From: Rummeliibacillus pycnus_A
Lineage (GTDB): Bacteria > Bacillota > Bacilli > Bacillales_A > Planococcaceae
Assembly (NCBI RefSeq): GCF_044359855.1
Contig: NZ_CP132291.1
Coordinates: forward strand, 3,162,001 to 3,226,000
DNA: 64,000 bases
Direction: 5' to 3'
Position 1 is the stretch's first letter, and every line of letters starts with the position of its first letter. The position numbers were made by a program, and so were the translations under genes. Under the pieces are notes generated by a model. The model saw only the letters and a program-made list of their open reading frames with translations, searched no databases and was not told the origin of the DNA. This document shows positions 24,899-34,085 of the stretch, piece by piece.

Positions 24899-26989
24899 AT
24901 GAAGTTATTAACTAAAATATTATTATCGATTCTTGGTACATGTATGATTGTATTTGTTACGATCATAGGATTTAATCTATATCAAGTCAATCAATCATCT
25001 GTAAAAAACGCCAAAAAAATAGCTTCCATGGAAAGTGAAAGACAAGCAAGTAATGTTGAAGATAAATTAAATTATGCAATGGATACTTCTAGAGGGATTG
25101 CAACTACATTAACCTCAATGGTAGAACATCATAAAGCGAACCGTCAATTAGCAAATTTCATTTTAGCAAATACACTTCAAAAAAATCCGAATTTCTTGGC
25201 TACTTGGACAATTTGGGAACCAAATGCTTTCGATGGAGCAGATAAAAAATATAAGAACACCAAGGGGCATGATAAAACAGGGAGATTTATTCCTTATTGG
25301 ACTTGGGAAAATGATCAGATTAGTCTAATCCCATCAGATGATTATGATGTACCAGGGGAAAACGACTATTATGATCTTGCCAAAAGCACTGGTAAAGAAG
25401 TTATCCTCGATCCATACACTTATCAAGTAGGTGGAAAAAAAGTACTAATGACCACAGTTGTCGTACCTATTAAGATGAATGATAAGGTAGTTGGGGCTGT
25501 TGGGGTGGATATTAGTCTAGACGCTATACAAAAAGTTAACGACTCAATTCACCTATATAATAGTGGCTATGGTGCCATTATTTCGAATGATGGAACAATT
25601 GTATCTCACAAATCACATCAATTAGTTGGAAAAAGCAGTTTTAAGCTTGCCGGTGAAAATTCAAGTAAAGTCAAAAGCGCTGTTCAAACAGGGCAATACT
25701 TATCCTATACTGATGTAGTATCTAATGGGGATGATGTATATAAAGTGTATACACCGATCCATATCCGTTCTACAGATACTCCTTGGTCACTTATGATTAC
25801 TATTCCGTTAAATGAAGTAAAACAAGATGCCACTACAATGATGAAGTACTCAATCATTATTGGTCTTATTGGTATCATTATTCTTGCAGCATTGATTACA
25901 TTGATTGCGAGAGGATTAGTTAAGCCAATTGTAAAAGTAGTCGATAATGTTCAAGAAATTGCTGGTGGCAACTTAACTACGGAAGCATTAGCGATTCAAT
26001 CAAAAGATGAAATCGGTCAATTAGCGAAGGCTATGAATGAGATGACTTCTAATACTCGAACATTAATCAAAGACGCTGCAGGTATCTCAAGACAAGTATC
26101 TTCTTATAGTGAAGAATTATTGACACATACCAATGAAATAAGTGATGGCATTGAACAAGTATCTGCGACAACGGAACAATTAGCTGCAGGTTCGACTGAT
26201 CAAGCGCAACATGCTAATGAAACGTTAGAAAAAGTCCAACATGTAGACCAAGCAGGAAAAAACATAGGACAATATTTGGAAGAGATGACGAAGAGTTCGC
26301 ATAGAACAGAGGGTTCCGTTGAAAAAGGTTTACAAAGTGCTAATCAATCGATACAAGGGATGCAAACAATCCAGGAAAAAGTAGCGTCCACTGCAAGTAT
26401 TGTTCAACAATTAGGTGAAAAGTCAAAAGAAATTAGAAGAATTCTTGAAGTGATCAATGACATTGCGGCTCAAACAAACTTATTGGCTTTAAATGCAGCC
26501 ATTGAAGCAGCACGTGCTGGAGAACATGGAAAAGGTTTTTCGGTCGTAGCTGATGAAGTGAGAAAACTGGCCGAACAATCTGCAGAATCTACAAATCAAA
26601 TTTCAACTATTATTGTCGGTGTATTAAAAGAAACACAGGAAGTTGAACAAGCTATGAATGGTGTTGTTCAAGAAGTTCAAGTAGGTTCTACTTTAATTGA
26701 TCAAAATAGAGTAGCTTTTGATGATATCCATCAAAATATCAATGAAATGGTTAACAAAATCAATCAAGTCAATGGTGCATCTAAAACAATTCATGATGCA
26801 ACCACAGAAGTGCTAAAAGCCGTAGAAAGTATTGCTGCAATCAGCCAAGAATCATCTGCAGGGACAGAAGAATTATCAGCAACTATGGAAGAACAAAATG
26901 CTTCAATGCAAGAGATTCAGGGAATGGCCAACAACCTTACTCATATGGCAGAATCACTTGATCAATCGTTATCAAAATTTAAGTACTAG
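24899..26989 (+). CDS. Methyl-accepting chemotaxis protein, Cache sensor
   Basis: Transmembrane chemoreceptor of 696 residues. First membrane helix about residues 7-27; extracellular double-Cache domain about 35-300 (with 'LATWTIWEPNAFDG', 'GKEVILDPYTYQVGGKKVLMT' and 'VVGAVGVDISLDAI'); second helix about 315-338; HAMP 339-393; cytoplasmic signalling coiled coil to the end, with the hairpin tip 'INDIAAQTNLLALNAAIEAA'. GAAGGAGA precedes the ATG. Single-gene unit closed by the terminator at 27089. dCache receptors of this type usually bind amino acids or organic acids; the ligand cannot be read from sequence. Confidence 0.95.
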   Translation: MKLLTKILLSILGTCMIVFVTIIGFNLYQVNQSSVKNAKKIASMESERQASNVEDKLNYAMDTSRGIATTLTSMVEHHKANRQLANFILANTLQKNPNFLATWTIWEPNAFDGADKKYKNTKGHDKTGRFIPYWTWENDQISLIPSDDYDVPGENDYYDLAKSTGKEVILDPYTYQVGGKKVLMTTVVVPIKMNDKVVGAVGVDISLDAIQKVNDSIHLYNSGYGAIISNDGTIVSHKSHQLVGKSSFKLAGENSSKVKSAVQTGQYLSYTDVVSNGDDVYKVYTPIHIRSTDTPWSLMITIPLNEVKQDATTMMKYSIIIGLIGIIILAALITLIARGLVKPIVKVVDNVQEIAGGNLTTEALAIQSKDEIGQLAKAMNEMTSNTRTLIKDAAGISRQVSSYSEELLTHTNEISDGIEQVSATTEQLAAGSTDQAQHANETLEKVQHVDQAGKNIGQYLEEMTKSSHRTEGSVEKGLQSANQSIQGMQTIQEKVASTASIVQQLGEKSKEIRRILEVINDIAAQTNLLALNAAIEAARAGEHGKGFSVVADEVRKLAEQSAESTNQISTIIVGVLKETQEVEQAMNGVVQEVQVGSTLIDQNRVAFDDIHQNINEMVNKINQVNGASKTIHDATTEVLKAVESIAAISQESSAGTEELSATMEEQNASMQEIQGMANNLTHMAESLDQSLSKFKY

Positions 26990-27088
26990 TTTCCTTTGAA
27001 TAAGGCAGTCCTTTAAAAAACGGGATAAACTGTATTCAAATTTATAGAGTTTACAAAACCAGTAGAGAACAGAGGTTAAGATTAATAA

Positions 27089-27135
27089 CCCTATAAAGTA
27101 GACAATTCATAGTCTACTTTATAGGGCTTTTTATT
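27089..27135 (+). terminator. Intrinsic terminator after the chemoreceptor
   Basis: Perfect 15-bp stem (27089-27103 with 27112-27126), loop AATTCATA, then CTTTTTATTTT. Confidence 0.92.
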
Positions 27136-27376
27136 TTAATCAAATAAATTTCTAGTATTTTTTTTGAGGAAATACAAAGTAGACCAATAGAAATCATCTA
27201 ATGATTTTTTTATAGTAAATTCTATAAATGATTATTTAGGTTTAATTTAAATGAGTATTCAGTAATATATATAAAAATGGTATAAAATAATATAATTAGA
27301 TAATAACGGGTATTTCGAAAGGGGATAATTTAATACTGCATGTTCAAAGGTAATACCTTTTACTTTATTTCTTTAA

Positions 27377-27732
27377 CAACAAAACAACAAAAACGTTGGA
27401 AAAGCAAATGTTACGTTTAAAGGTAAGGGACAGTATGCCGGAGTTACCAGATCATTTACATTTAAGATTAAACCATAATCACCAACAATTACAGCTGCAT
27501 CGAACTCAAGAAGAAATACCATTACATTAAAATGGAAAAAAGTAACGGGTGCCAAAAAATATGAAATTTACTATTCATATAGAGGATTAAACGATTATTA
27601 ATATGATACAACAAAGAGTATTTCTACGAAAATATCATATGTTAGCATACTTATAAAATCAAAGTAAGAGCAGTTTATAATAGTGACATATACATTGATG
27701 GTCAGGTAAAAGCAGTAAAGGTGACGAAATAG
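27377..27732 (+). pseudogene. Decayed C-terminus of an Ig/FN3-domain surface protein
   Basis: One forward frame reads as a beta-domain end (NVGKANVTFKGKGQYAGV... SFTFKIKP), a stop, then a fibronectin-III-like segment (ITLKWKKVTGAKKYEIYYS, stop, a shifted stretch, then KVRAVYNSDIYIDGQ... VTK). At least two in-frame stops and a probable frameshift interrupt it, and no N-terminus or signal peptide is left. The parent would have been a secreted repeat protein. Sequence 27136-27376 before it has nothing recognisable. Confidence 0.65.
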
Positions 27733-27805
27733 AGCTATTTGAAGCTGAGTAGTAAGATTTAAAAAAAGATTTATAAATTTAACTAATTCCCACACATCAT
27801 CAATC

Positions 27806-27833
27806 AAAAAAACCACTAAGAAGTGGTTTTTTT
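27806..27833. terminator. Terminator of the secreted-protein gene
   Basis: Short stem AAACCACT / AGTGGTTT with loop AAGA, flanked by A-run and T-run, so it works in both directions. It sits 7 nt from the stop at 27840 (-). Confidence 0.75.
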
Positions 27834-27839
27834 GATTAT

Positions 27840-28418
27840 TTATTTTTTATTTGTTACTTTTTTTAATTCAAGCTCTGTTTCATATGGATATTTTGGATTA
27901 GTAGTATGACCTGCTTTAATTAATCCATAACCTGGGGCATAATAACATTTAGTTTGAATTCCTGAATGTTTATCGGTGGTCTTTGTTATTACTACATTTT
28001 TAAATGTACCTGCTTTAATTTTTACCGTTGCATTTGTTGATACAATTTTGGTCGGAGTTCCATTCCAATTTAGAAATGTTTTTCCTTTTTCAACAGGATA
28101 CGCTAAGTAGAAATAGTTCTTTTTTGGCTCACCTGTAAGTTCCCATTGTAATCCATTTTTTGTTTCTCTTTGTCTGAATGTGTAAGTATCAGTCCATTCA
28201 ATTTTACCATTATCATTAATACCTTGGTTTTTTGCTTTCCAATAAGATATACCATCTTTCTTTTTCATAAACGTATATGTTATTTGGTTAATATCCCCAT
28301 AGTAGATGTAAACCTTGTTTGGATTCCAAGCATAACTTTTTGTAGTTGCTTCAGTTGTTGGAGTCATTAGGAATGCGGATATTAAACAAATAAAGATAAT
28401 AGCTATTATCTTTCTCAA
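27840..28418 (-). CDS. Secreted protein of unknown function
   Basis: About 192 residues. A signal peptide (RKIIAIIFICLISAFLM... TEA) is followed by a Tyr/Lys-rich beta-type domain ('KVYIYYGDINQITYTFMKKKDG', 'GTFKNVVITKT', 'YYAPGYGLIKAG'). The last motif resembles those in lipoprotein-like beta-barrel proteins where a late 'APGYGLIK' strand is conserved. I chose TTG 28418, 7 nt after AAGGGGC; the ATG codons at 28439 and 28436 lie before the ribosome site. Likely exported; no catalytic motif recognised. Confidence 0.7.
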   Translation of the reverse strand: MRKIIAIIFICLISAFLMTPTTEATTKSYAWNPNKVYIYYGDINQITYTFMKKKDGISYWKAKNQGINDNGKIEWTDTYTFRQRETKNGLQWELTGEPKKNYFYLAYPVEKGKTFLNWNGTPTKIVSTNATVKIKAGTFKNVVITKTTDKHSGIQTKCYYAPGYGLIKAGHTTNPKYPYETELELKKVTNKK

Positions 28419-28497
28419 GTTAATGCCCCTTTGCATCAAATTTTATTTTATTATATATCGTACTAATTTAATTTTTGTTTATTCTTCTTCAATAAAC

Positions 28498-28538
28498 TGT
28501 CCTACGGGGCTTTCAGCTAAAGCTTATCCCGTAGGACA
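28498..28538. repeat. Solo hairpin related to the 29.9-kb repeat
   Basis: An 11-bp stem (28498-28508 with 28528-28538, TGTCCTACGGG). Its reverse complement, including the loop AGCTTTAGCTGAAAGC, matches the inner hairpin at 29888-29924 of repeat copy 3. It is an internal fragment of that family sitting 14 nt past the hydrolase stop codon, where it may serve as terminator although the T-run is poor. Confidence 0.6.
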
Positions 28539-28551
28539 TTGATTTCAGAAA

Positions 28552-29535
28552 CTAAAAAACCTCAATCTCATCTGAACTAACAGAAACTTTATGCTTCAAG
28601 CTATTAACTGCAAAAGCTTTTGCATGATATTTACCTACTTGATCAAATGTTACTGAAAGTTGATGATCAGTTGAATAATTTTTCATATCAATTCGTTCAT
28701 TGTCGCGGTAAATATACCATGCGATTTTATTTTCCTCTGAATCGGTTTTAGCCACAAATATGCATTGTGATCCAATAGGTTGCTGACCTTTAGTTGATTG
28801 GATTAATTCAAGTGAAGGATAGTTTAATAGCTTTCGAATACTTTCTTTTAAAATAGTTGGAAAGAATTTGCTGACATCACTATGTTTACTGTAGTTTCCT
28901 AAATCAATATCGTACTCGATTTTAACAGTATCTAATTTAGCTAATAAGGGTTTTACATGGTTTTCATAGTGGGGTTCGTCTTTCCCTAGGTGTATGAAAA
29001 TATTCGGTTTGTTTTCTGTTTCCTCAATCATTTTCGGCATGATCTCATTCAGAAACGAATGATCTTCGTCCCCTGAAAATCCAGACATGAAAAGAGTCAC
29101 ATCTTGTGAGTTCGTTTGATCTAGTAAATAGTCACCTAAATAATATTGAGGAGAAGCAGCGATAATATGATCGAATCCATATTTAATGCCAAAATATAAA
29201 GCCGCATAGCCACCTTTGCTAGATCCACAAGAAATGACGTGATCAATGTTATTTTCTTTCATAATATAGTTGATCAAAGAAATGACGGATCTTTCAATGG
29301 AAAATTCCCTCTTTTCACAAAGATAATAACTTGCTCTACTACCAAAGTCGTCCAATATAAAAAGCTTGTTACAGTCAAACTCTTTTAGTGTTCGAACAAA
29401 ATTATATGTCGGCTGTTTTCCTTTAGTAGGAAACGCCGAAAATATGATGATTAAGCTATTTGTCTTTGCATATGATTGTTGAAATAAATACTTGATTGAC
29501 TTTTCACTTTCAAAAATTTTTTCGCCTTTAAACAT
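28552..29535 (-). CDS. Alpha/beta-hydrolase with C-terminal beta domain
   Basis: Cytoplasmic protein of about 327 residues with no signal peptide. Nucleophile elbow GSSKGG (Ser at about residue 106-108) after a strand 'DHVISC', an acidic turn 'SGFSGDEDHSF' and a late His ('YSKHSDV') form a plausible triad; the fold resembles the Asp2 / accessory-Sec hydrolases. Residues about 240-327 form an Ig/PKD-like beta domain ('WYIYRDNERIDMKNYSTDHQ', 'VTFDQVGKYHAKAFAVN'). ATG 29535 has AAAGGAG 6 nt upstream; the longer frame does not. Substrate unknown. Confidence 0.7.
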   Translation of the reverse strand: MFKGEKIFESEKSIKYLFQQSYAKTNSLIIIFSAFPTKGKQPTYNFVRTLKEFDCNKLFILDDFGSRASYYLCEKREFSIERSVISLINYIMKENNIDHVISCGSSKGGYAALYFGIKYGFDHIIAASPQYYLGDYLLDQTNSQDVTLFMSGFSGDEDHSFLNEIMPKMIEETENKPNIFIHLGKDEPHYENHVKPLLAKLDTVKIEYDIDLGNYSKHSDVSKFFPTILKESIRKLLNYPSLELIQSTKGQQPIGSQCIFVAKTDSEENKIAWYIYRDNERIDMKNYSTDHQLSVTFDQVGKYHAKAFAVNSLKHKVSVSSDEIEVF

Positions 29536-29684
29536 AAGGGTCTCCTTTACAAGGTAAAATTGTCCAAATCTAAAGATTATTTTATTACAGTCGAAGGTAG
29601 AATTATTGAATTTAAAAAACACTTCACAATAGTTTTACAATGCTGAACCACATCACGTAATTTTGCTACATTGATAGTAAAATT

Positions 29685-29734
29685 AAAACGCCGAAATGCA
29701 GAAGAGATCTTAGCATTTGGGCGTTTTGTTTTTT
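29685..29734. terminator. Intrinsic terminator between hydrolase gene and repeat
   Basis: Stem AAAACGCC-g-AAATGC / GCATTT-g-GGCGTTTT (29685-29699 with 29713-29727) and T-runs on both strands. On the - strand it is the first strong terminator after the aldehyde dehydrogenase gene and its attached repeat. Confidence 0.8.
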
Positions 29735-29805
29735 TATATGAACTCAATTTCATAATGCAAAATTCATATGAAATATACGAACAATTGAGCTATCCAATTT
29801 TGTAC

Positions 29806-30107
29806 ATTGTGGAGCGAAAGACGGCGAGTCCTCGAAAATGCTTCGCATTTCCTTCGTGCGATGCTAATTCAGTGAGGCTCATTCAAAGTCCTACGGGAAA
29901 AGCTTGAGCTGAAAGCTCCGCAGGAAGAAATTCTTTTGTTAAAAAGAATTTCTTGCGACGAAGCTAGCGAAGCGATGCAAGATTACATCTTTTAAGGAAC
30001 AAAGTCTAAGAACGCCACGTCCTGTGGCAACGGCTTCGTGACCAACATCGTGTTGGCCTGAGGAGATTGAAGCCAAGCCCGTGGAAAGCGCCGTCTGTAG
30101 CGGACAT
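29806..30107. repeat. Intergenic palindromic repeat element, copy 3 (long form)
   Basis: About 300 bp with inverted ends (GGAGCGAAAGACGGCG / CGCCGTCTGTAGCGGAC). It combines a 5' part shared with 41985-42080, a hairpin AAGAAATTCTTTT / AAAAAGAATTTCTT, the GACGAAGCTAGCGAAGCGAT block, and the covarying hairpin core 30002-30058. It ends 4 nt from the aldehyde dehydrogenase stop codon. Confidence 0.75.
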
Positions 30108-30111
30108 TTTA

Positions 30112-31599
30112 TTATTTAAACCAACCATTCGGTTCAACATTTAAACGAATATTCACTTGTTTTGTTTCTTGGTATTCTTCAAGACCGTATTTGCCTAAAC
30201 TGCGACCAATTCCACTTTGTTTGTAACCACCCCAAGGAGCTTCTACATATGTTGGATGGTAATCATTGACCCAAGTAATACCTGCGCGAACTTTTTTAAT
30301 CACACGTAAGGCTTTGGCTCCGTCGCTCGAAAAAACGCCGCCAGCTAAACCGTAATCCGTATCATTCGCGAGTTGAATGGCCTCTTCTTCTGAATGGAAT
30401 TTTTGGATAGTGACAACTGGACCGAAGATTTCTTCACGTACAATACGCATATCGTTTGTAACATCTATGAAAACAGTTGGGGCTATAAAGAAACCTTTGT
30501 CTAATCCATTTTCAGTGAGACGTTTACCACCAGCAGCAAGCGTAGCGCCTTCCTTAGTTCCACTTTCAATATAATTTAAAATACGATTCATCTGTTGTTC
30601 ACTTACTATTGCACCCATTTCTGTGTCTTCTGCAAGTCCAGGGCCAACTTTAATATGGTTGGCACGCTCAATATAACGAGCAACAAATTCATCATAAATG
30701 CTATCTTCAACTAAAATACGACTACCTGAAGAACAAACTTGACCCCCGCCATAGAAAATTCCAAATAATGCATAATCAACGGCCGTTTCAAAGTCTGCAT
30801 CAGCAAAGATAATATTTGGTGATTTGCCACCAAGTTCTAAGGAAATTTTCTTTAGGTTCCCACTTGCTGCCTGCATAATTTTACGCCCAACATTTGTACT
30901 ACCAGTAAAGGACACGATATCAACATCCATACTCTCTGCAATGGTTTGGCCAACGGTATCGCCATGTCCTATGACCATGTTAGCAACACCTTTTGGCACG
31001 CCTGCATCATGTATAATTTCAAACAGTTTCATGGCTGTAACAGGTGTAACCTCAGAAGGTTTGAAGACAATGCTATTACCGGCAGCTAATGCTGGAGCAA
31101 TTTTCCATACAGCCATTAAAAGAGGGAAATTCCAAGGTACGATTAATCCTGCAACCCCGATTGGTTCTTTTATGACCATTGCCTGCACATTATCGGGTAC
31201 AGGGTAAGTCTCACCATCTGGATGTAAAATCAGGCCTGCATAATATCGGAAAGCTGTAGCGGCATCCGCAATGTCAAAACTTGCTTCATCTTTTCTTTTT
31301 CCGTTATCTAGTGTTTCTAGGATCGTTAATTCTTCAGCCATTTCATCGATTTTATTGGCGATTTCTACTAATACAGCTGCTCTCTCATGCGTAGTTTTGG
31401 AAGACCAAACACCCGATAGAAAACTTTCTTTTGCTGCTTGGATAGCGAGTTCTGTTTCTTCTTTTAATGAGAGGGGAGCATAAGCAATTACTTCTTGGTT
31501 CGCAGGATTAATCACTTCTTCGTATTTTTTTGAAATTGGTTCGCTCCATTGACCGTTAATATAGTTTTTTAATGTTAATACACTTGTTTGAATTGTCAT
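30112..31599 (-). CDS. Aldehyde dehydrogenase (betaine-aldehyde-type family)
   Basis: NAD(P)-dependent aldehyde oxidation. 495 residues from ATG 31599, which has GGGAGAG 7 nt upstream. Motifs: 'VPWNFPLLMAVWKIAPALAAGN' (cofactor binding), 'FTGSTNVG', catalytic Glu in LELGGKSPN (about 255) and catalytic Cys in GGGQVCSSGSR (about 285). The C-terminal 'APWGGYKQSGIGRSLGKYGLEEY' is typical of GbsA/BetB-like enzymes. It is the last gene of the N-demethylase operon, so its substrate is probably an aldehyde arising from the demethylated amine or formaldehyde; this is inference. Confidence 0.9.
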   Translation of the reverse strand: MTIQTSVLTLKNYINGQWSEPISKKYEEVINPANQEVIAYAPLSLKEETELAIQAAKESFLSGVWSSKTTHERAAVLVEIANKIDEMAEELTILETLDNGKRKDEASFDIADAATAFRYYAGLILHPDGETYPVPDNVQAMVIKEPIGVAGLIVPWNFPLLMAVWKIAPALAAGNSIVFKPSEVTPVTAMKLFEIIHDAGVPKGVANMVIGHGDTVGQTIAESMDVDIVSFTGSTNVGRKIMQAASGNLKKISLELGGKSPNIIFADADFETAVDYALFGIFYGGGQVCSSGSRILVEDSIYDEFVARYIERANHIKVGPGLAEDTEMGAIVSEQQMNRILNYIESGTKEGATLAAGGKRLTENGLDKGFFIAPTVFIDVTNDMRIVREEIFGPVVTIQKFHSEEEAIQLANDTDYGLAGGVFSSDGAKALRVIKKVRAGITWVNDYHPTYVEAPWGGYKQSGIGRSLGKYGLEEYQETKQVNIRLNVEPNGWFK

Positions 31600-31616
31600 T
31601 TGCATTCTCTCCCTTG

Positions 31617-32582
31617 TTATAGTTTTAAAGTAAGTTTTTCTGATTTGGCACGTGAACAGCAAGTTAAGATGGTTTTACGTGATTTTTTATTTTCCTCACT
31701 TAAGAAGACATCTCGGTGATCTACTTCACCATCGATAACATCTATTTCACAACTTCCACAACCACCAATACGGCAAGAATGAGGAGCATCAATACCTGCT
31801 TTTAAAAGTGTTTCAAGTAACGTTTCTTTGTCAGATACTTCGAGTATTTGTTCACTTTCAGTAAGTTCCACGATGAAAGGATTTTTAGGTAGATTATCGT
31901 TGTTGTTACCGAACAGTTCAAAATGAATAGCACTATCGGGATAGCCTATAGATTTAGCTGCATTGCGAAATTCGTCTACCATATTCGTAGGGCCACAAAA
32001 GTAAACGTGCGTTCCAACACGATGAGTGGCCATTGTGTCAGGTACCATTCGTTGAGGATTTTGAACACGGCTAAAATAAAATGTCGTTTGATTAGGATAG
32101 TGCTCTTGTAAATAATCATAAAAAGCACAAGATTGTTTTGTTTTAGCTGCATAATGCAATTCAAAAGTATCTTCTTTTGGTAAATCACGAATCATGGTCA
32201 GAAATGGTGTGATACCAATACCTGCCGCATAAAATGCATGGTGGCGACCACGAGAACTTAGTGGAAAATGGTTTCTTGGAAAACTGATAGATATAGTTTG
32301 ACCAATCTCAGCTTGTTCGTGCCAGAACACTGACCCACCACGAGATTGAGAATCTCGCTGAATAGCAATTTCATAAAAATTACGATTGGTTGGCGGACTA
32401 GTTAAAGAATAGGAACGAACATAACTTGTTTCACCTTTATTAATGGTCGTTTCAATATGGGAACCTCCAGTAAAAGCAGGTAAAAGAGATTGATCAGTTG
32501 GAACTAGTCGAATACGTTTTACGTTATGTGTTTCGTTTACAATTTTCTCTATTTTAACTTCGATCTTCCCGGCAACTCTCAT
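31617..32582 (-). CDS. PDR/VanB-type flavin and 2Fe-2S reductase (DmmB-like)
   Basis: Electron-transfer reductase. Residues about 5-100 are the flavin domain (RSYSLTSPP, the RxYS.T motif), 105-215 the NAD(P)H domain ('YAAGIGITPFLTMI', 'YFCGPTNMV'), and 235-322 a plant-type 2Fe-2S ferredoxin domain (CRIGGCGSC and a final Cys near 'ILTCCSRA'). ATG 32582 overlaps the stop of the upstream gene by 4 nt. With the DUF3445 heme protein and the DmmA-like protein it forms a dimethylamine-monooxygenase-type system, in which it would pass electrons from NAD(P)H to the heme subunit. Confidence 0.88.
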   Translation of the reverse strand: MRVAGKIEVKIEKIVNETHNVKRIRLVPTDQSLLPAFTGGSHIETTINKGETSYVRSYSLTSPPTNRNFYEIAIQRDSQSRGGSVFWHEQAEIGQTISISFPRNHFPLSSRGRHHAFYAAGIGITPFLTMIRDLPKEDTFELHYAAKTKQSCAFYDYLQEHYPNQTTFYFSRVQNPQRMVPDTMATHRVGTHVYFCGPTNMVDEFRNAAKSIGYPDSAIHFELFGNNNDNLPKNPFIVELTESEQILEVSDKETLLETLLKAGIDAPHSCRIGGCGSCEIDVIDGEVDHRDVFLSEENKKSRKTILTCCSRAKSEKLTLKL

Positions 32583-33085
32583 CTTACGCAACTCCTTACT
32601 TTTTCGATAATTGGTAGGAAAGGATAGCCAATGTACCCTTTCCGAAGGGCAGAGAAGAAGGGACCGACACTTAAGTGAGTTCCGCATGAGCACTGTGTTG
32701 TCGTATCATCTAGTTTGACTTCATGTAATTGATAACATTTCATACAGTAGACTTTCTTTTTCTTCTCACCTAGTATTTGAATTTGTAGCTCTTCTTCGGC
32801 CATTCCTTCTTCAATACATACGTCAAAGACCATACTTGCTTTGTCCCAAGGTGCAAGGACAAAAATGTGGGTGCCAATGGTTTGACTTTGTATTAATTGA
32901 CGAATCATTTCTTTGTTCTCTGGGATGACCATTTCTATAACAGGAATTGTTTTTGGAAATAGTTCTTTTGAAATCTGTGTATCTTTTTCTCGAAGAATCA
33001 AAATTTTTTTGGTAGATTCTCTACATATGAAGGATTCATCAGTTAAAACGATAGAACGATCATAAAGGCTTGGGCGTTGTGGCAT
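32579..33085 (-). CDS. DmmA-like subunit with C-terminal zinc ribbon
   Basis: 168 residues. The C-terminal third has a rubredoxin-like zinc ribbon ('VYCMKCYQLHEV' ... 'TQCSCGTHLSVGPFFSALRKGYIGYP'), the hallmark of DmmA-type subunits of heme-dependent amine monooxygenases. The N-terminal part is a reductase-like alpha/beta segment without a complete cofactor motif. GGAGG precedes the ATG. It begins one base after the stop of the heme subunit gene and overlaps the reductase gene. Confidence 0.8.
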   Translation of the reverse strand: MPQRPSLYDRSIVLTDESFICRESTKKILILREKDTQISKELFPKTIPVIEMVIPENKEMIRQLIQSQTIGTHIFVLAPWDKASMVFDVCIEEGMAEEELQIQILGEKKKKVYCMKCYQLHEVKLDDTTTQCSCGTHLSVGPFFSALRKGYIGYPFLPIIEKVRSCVR

Positions 33086-33086
33086 A

Positions 33087-34070
33087 TTAAGTTTCCTCCT
33101 TTTTCATTTTTTCAGCTTCACAGCGTAAGTACTCAATTGATTGAGGTAAAAAAGGTGCAATGCCTTTGTACTCGGCCATTGCTTCAGGTATATCTTGTAG
33201 TACGTTATAAGTTAGATCAAACCATTCTTGACGTAGTTTTAAATCTTCCAGAGGTAAAAATTGAGTGTTTAAAACGAAAAGAATCGCATTACTACGTGGC
33301 ATACGATAAAATTTTTGTTCTTCTACTCGTAAGCGAACGAGTTTACCGGCGTTTTCTGGCGTAATAAGATTTCGTTGAGGTTCCCATACATCCATTGTTT
33401 CGTAGTTAACATCCCAACGATCCGCCATTAAATTCCAATTGATTCGTGTCCAAGGCTCACCAGGATTAATAGATAACAAAAACCTGCGAATTCTTTCTAC
33501 TAACTGATCACCTTTTCTTGATACAAAGGGAACAGGTGCATGAATTTCATCGAAGGACATACCCGCATTCCAATTTGCGGAAAAAAGAGCGGCATACGAA
33601 ACTTGGCCGACTTCTAAATAGAAGTTGTTATCCCTATGAACCATTAAGATAAAATCATTATGGAAATGACGTCCAATATAATCTAGTGGTGCATATGGAA
33701 GTGTACTGCTGTCTCCAAATGTGAATGTATCCTTGTCCTTAAATATGTGGTTTTCGAAAGTCCAAACTTGGCCATTTTTTTCTAAGGAAAAATGTTGAGG
33801 ATAGCGATCTATTGCCATTTCCACTAACATCTCTAAAATTTCCCATTGAAATTCATCTGTTCCTTCAAGTGCTTGAAAACGTACGTCTGGTTGTTCGTCA
33901 AGTAATCGTCGTTTAGCTTCCACTTGCAGTTTGTATTCGGGTGTAATTTCAATACAGTTTAAATTTTCGAGTTTACTTAAATCATTAGAATATCGGTAAT
34001 TTCCCGAACGGAAAGGGAACGGGAAAGTATTCAAATCAGTACATTTAAAATCTAAATCTTGTGTAAACAT
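33087..34070 (-). CDS. Heme-dependent oxidative N-demethylase, DUF3445 (DmmD-like)
   Basis: Catalytic subunit of the DUF3445 / HODM family, which oxidatively demethylates secondary amines such as dimethylamine to formaldehyde plus the primary amine. 327 residues, no signal peptide. Recognisable blocks: 'FPFRSGNYRYS', 'DFILMVHRDNNFYLEVGQVS', 'WTRINWNL' and the near-universal 'LRVEEQKFYRMPRSNAILFV'. AAGGAGG precedes the ATG. Upstream NCS1 transporter and downstream reductase genes complete the operon. The true substrate could be another N-methyl compound. Confidence 0.87.
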   Translation of the reverse strand: MFTQDLDFKCTDLNTFPFPFRSGNYRYSNDLSKLENLNCIEITPEYKLQVEAKRRLLDEQPDVRFQALEGTDEFQWEILEMLVEMAIDRYPQHFSLEKNGQVWTFENHIFKDKDTFTFGDSSTLPYAPLDYIGRHFHNDFILMVHRDNNFYLEVGQVSYAALFSANWNAGMSFDEIHAPVPFVSRKGDQLVERIRRFLLSINPGEPWTRINWNLMADRWDVNYETMDVWEPQRNLITPENAGKLVRLRVEEQKFYRMPRSNAILFVLNTQFLPLEDLKLRQEWFDLTYNVLQDIPEAMAEYKGIAPFLPQSIEYLRCEAEKMKKEET

Positions 34071-34085
34071 TTAAGTTTCCTCCTT

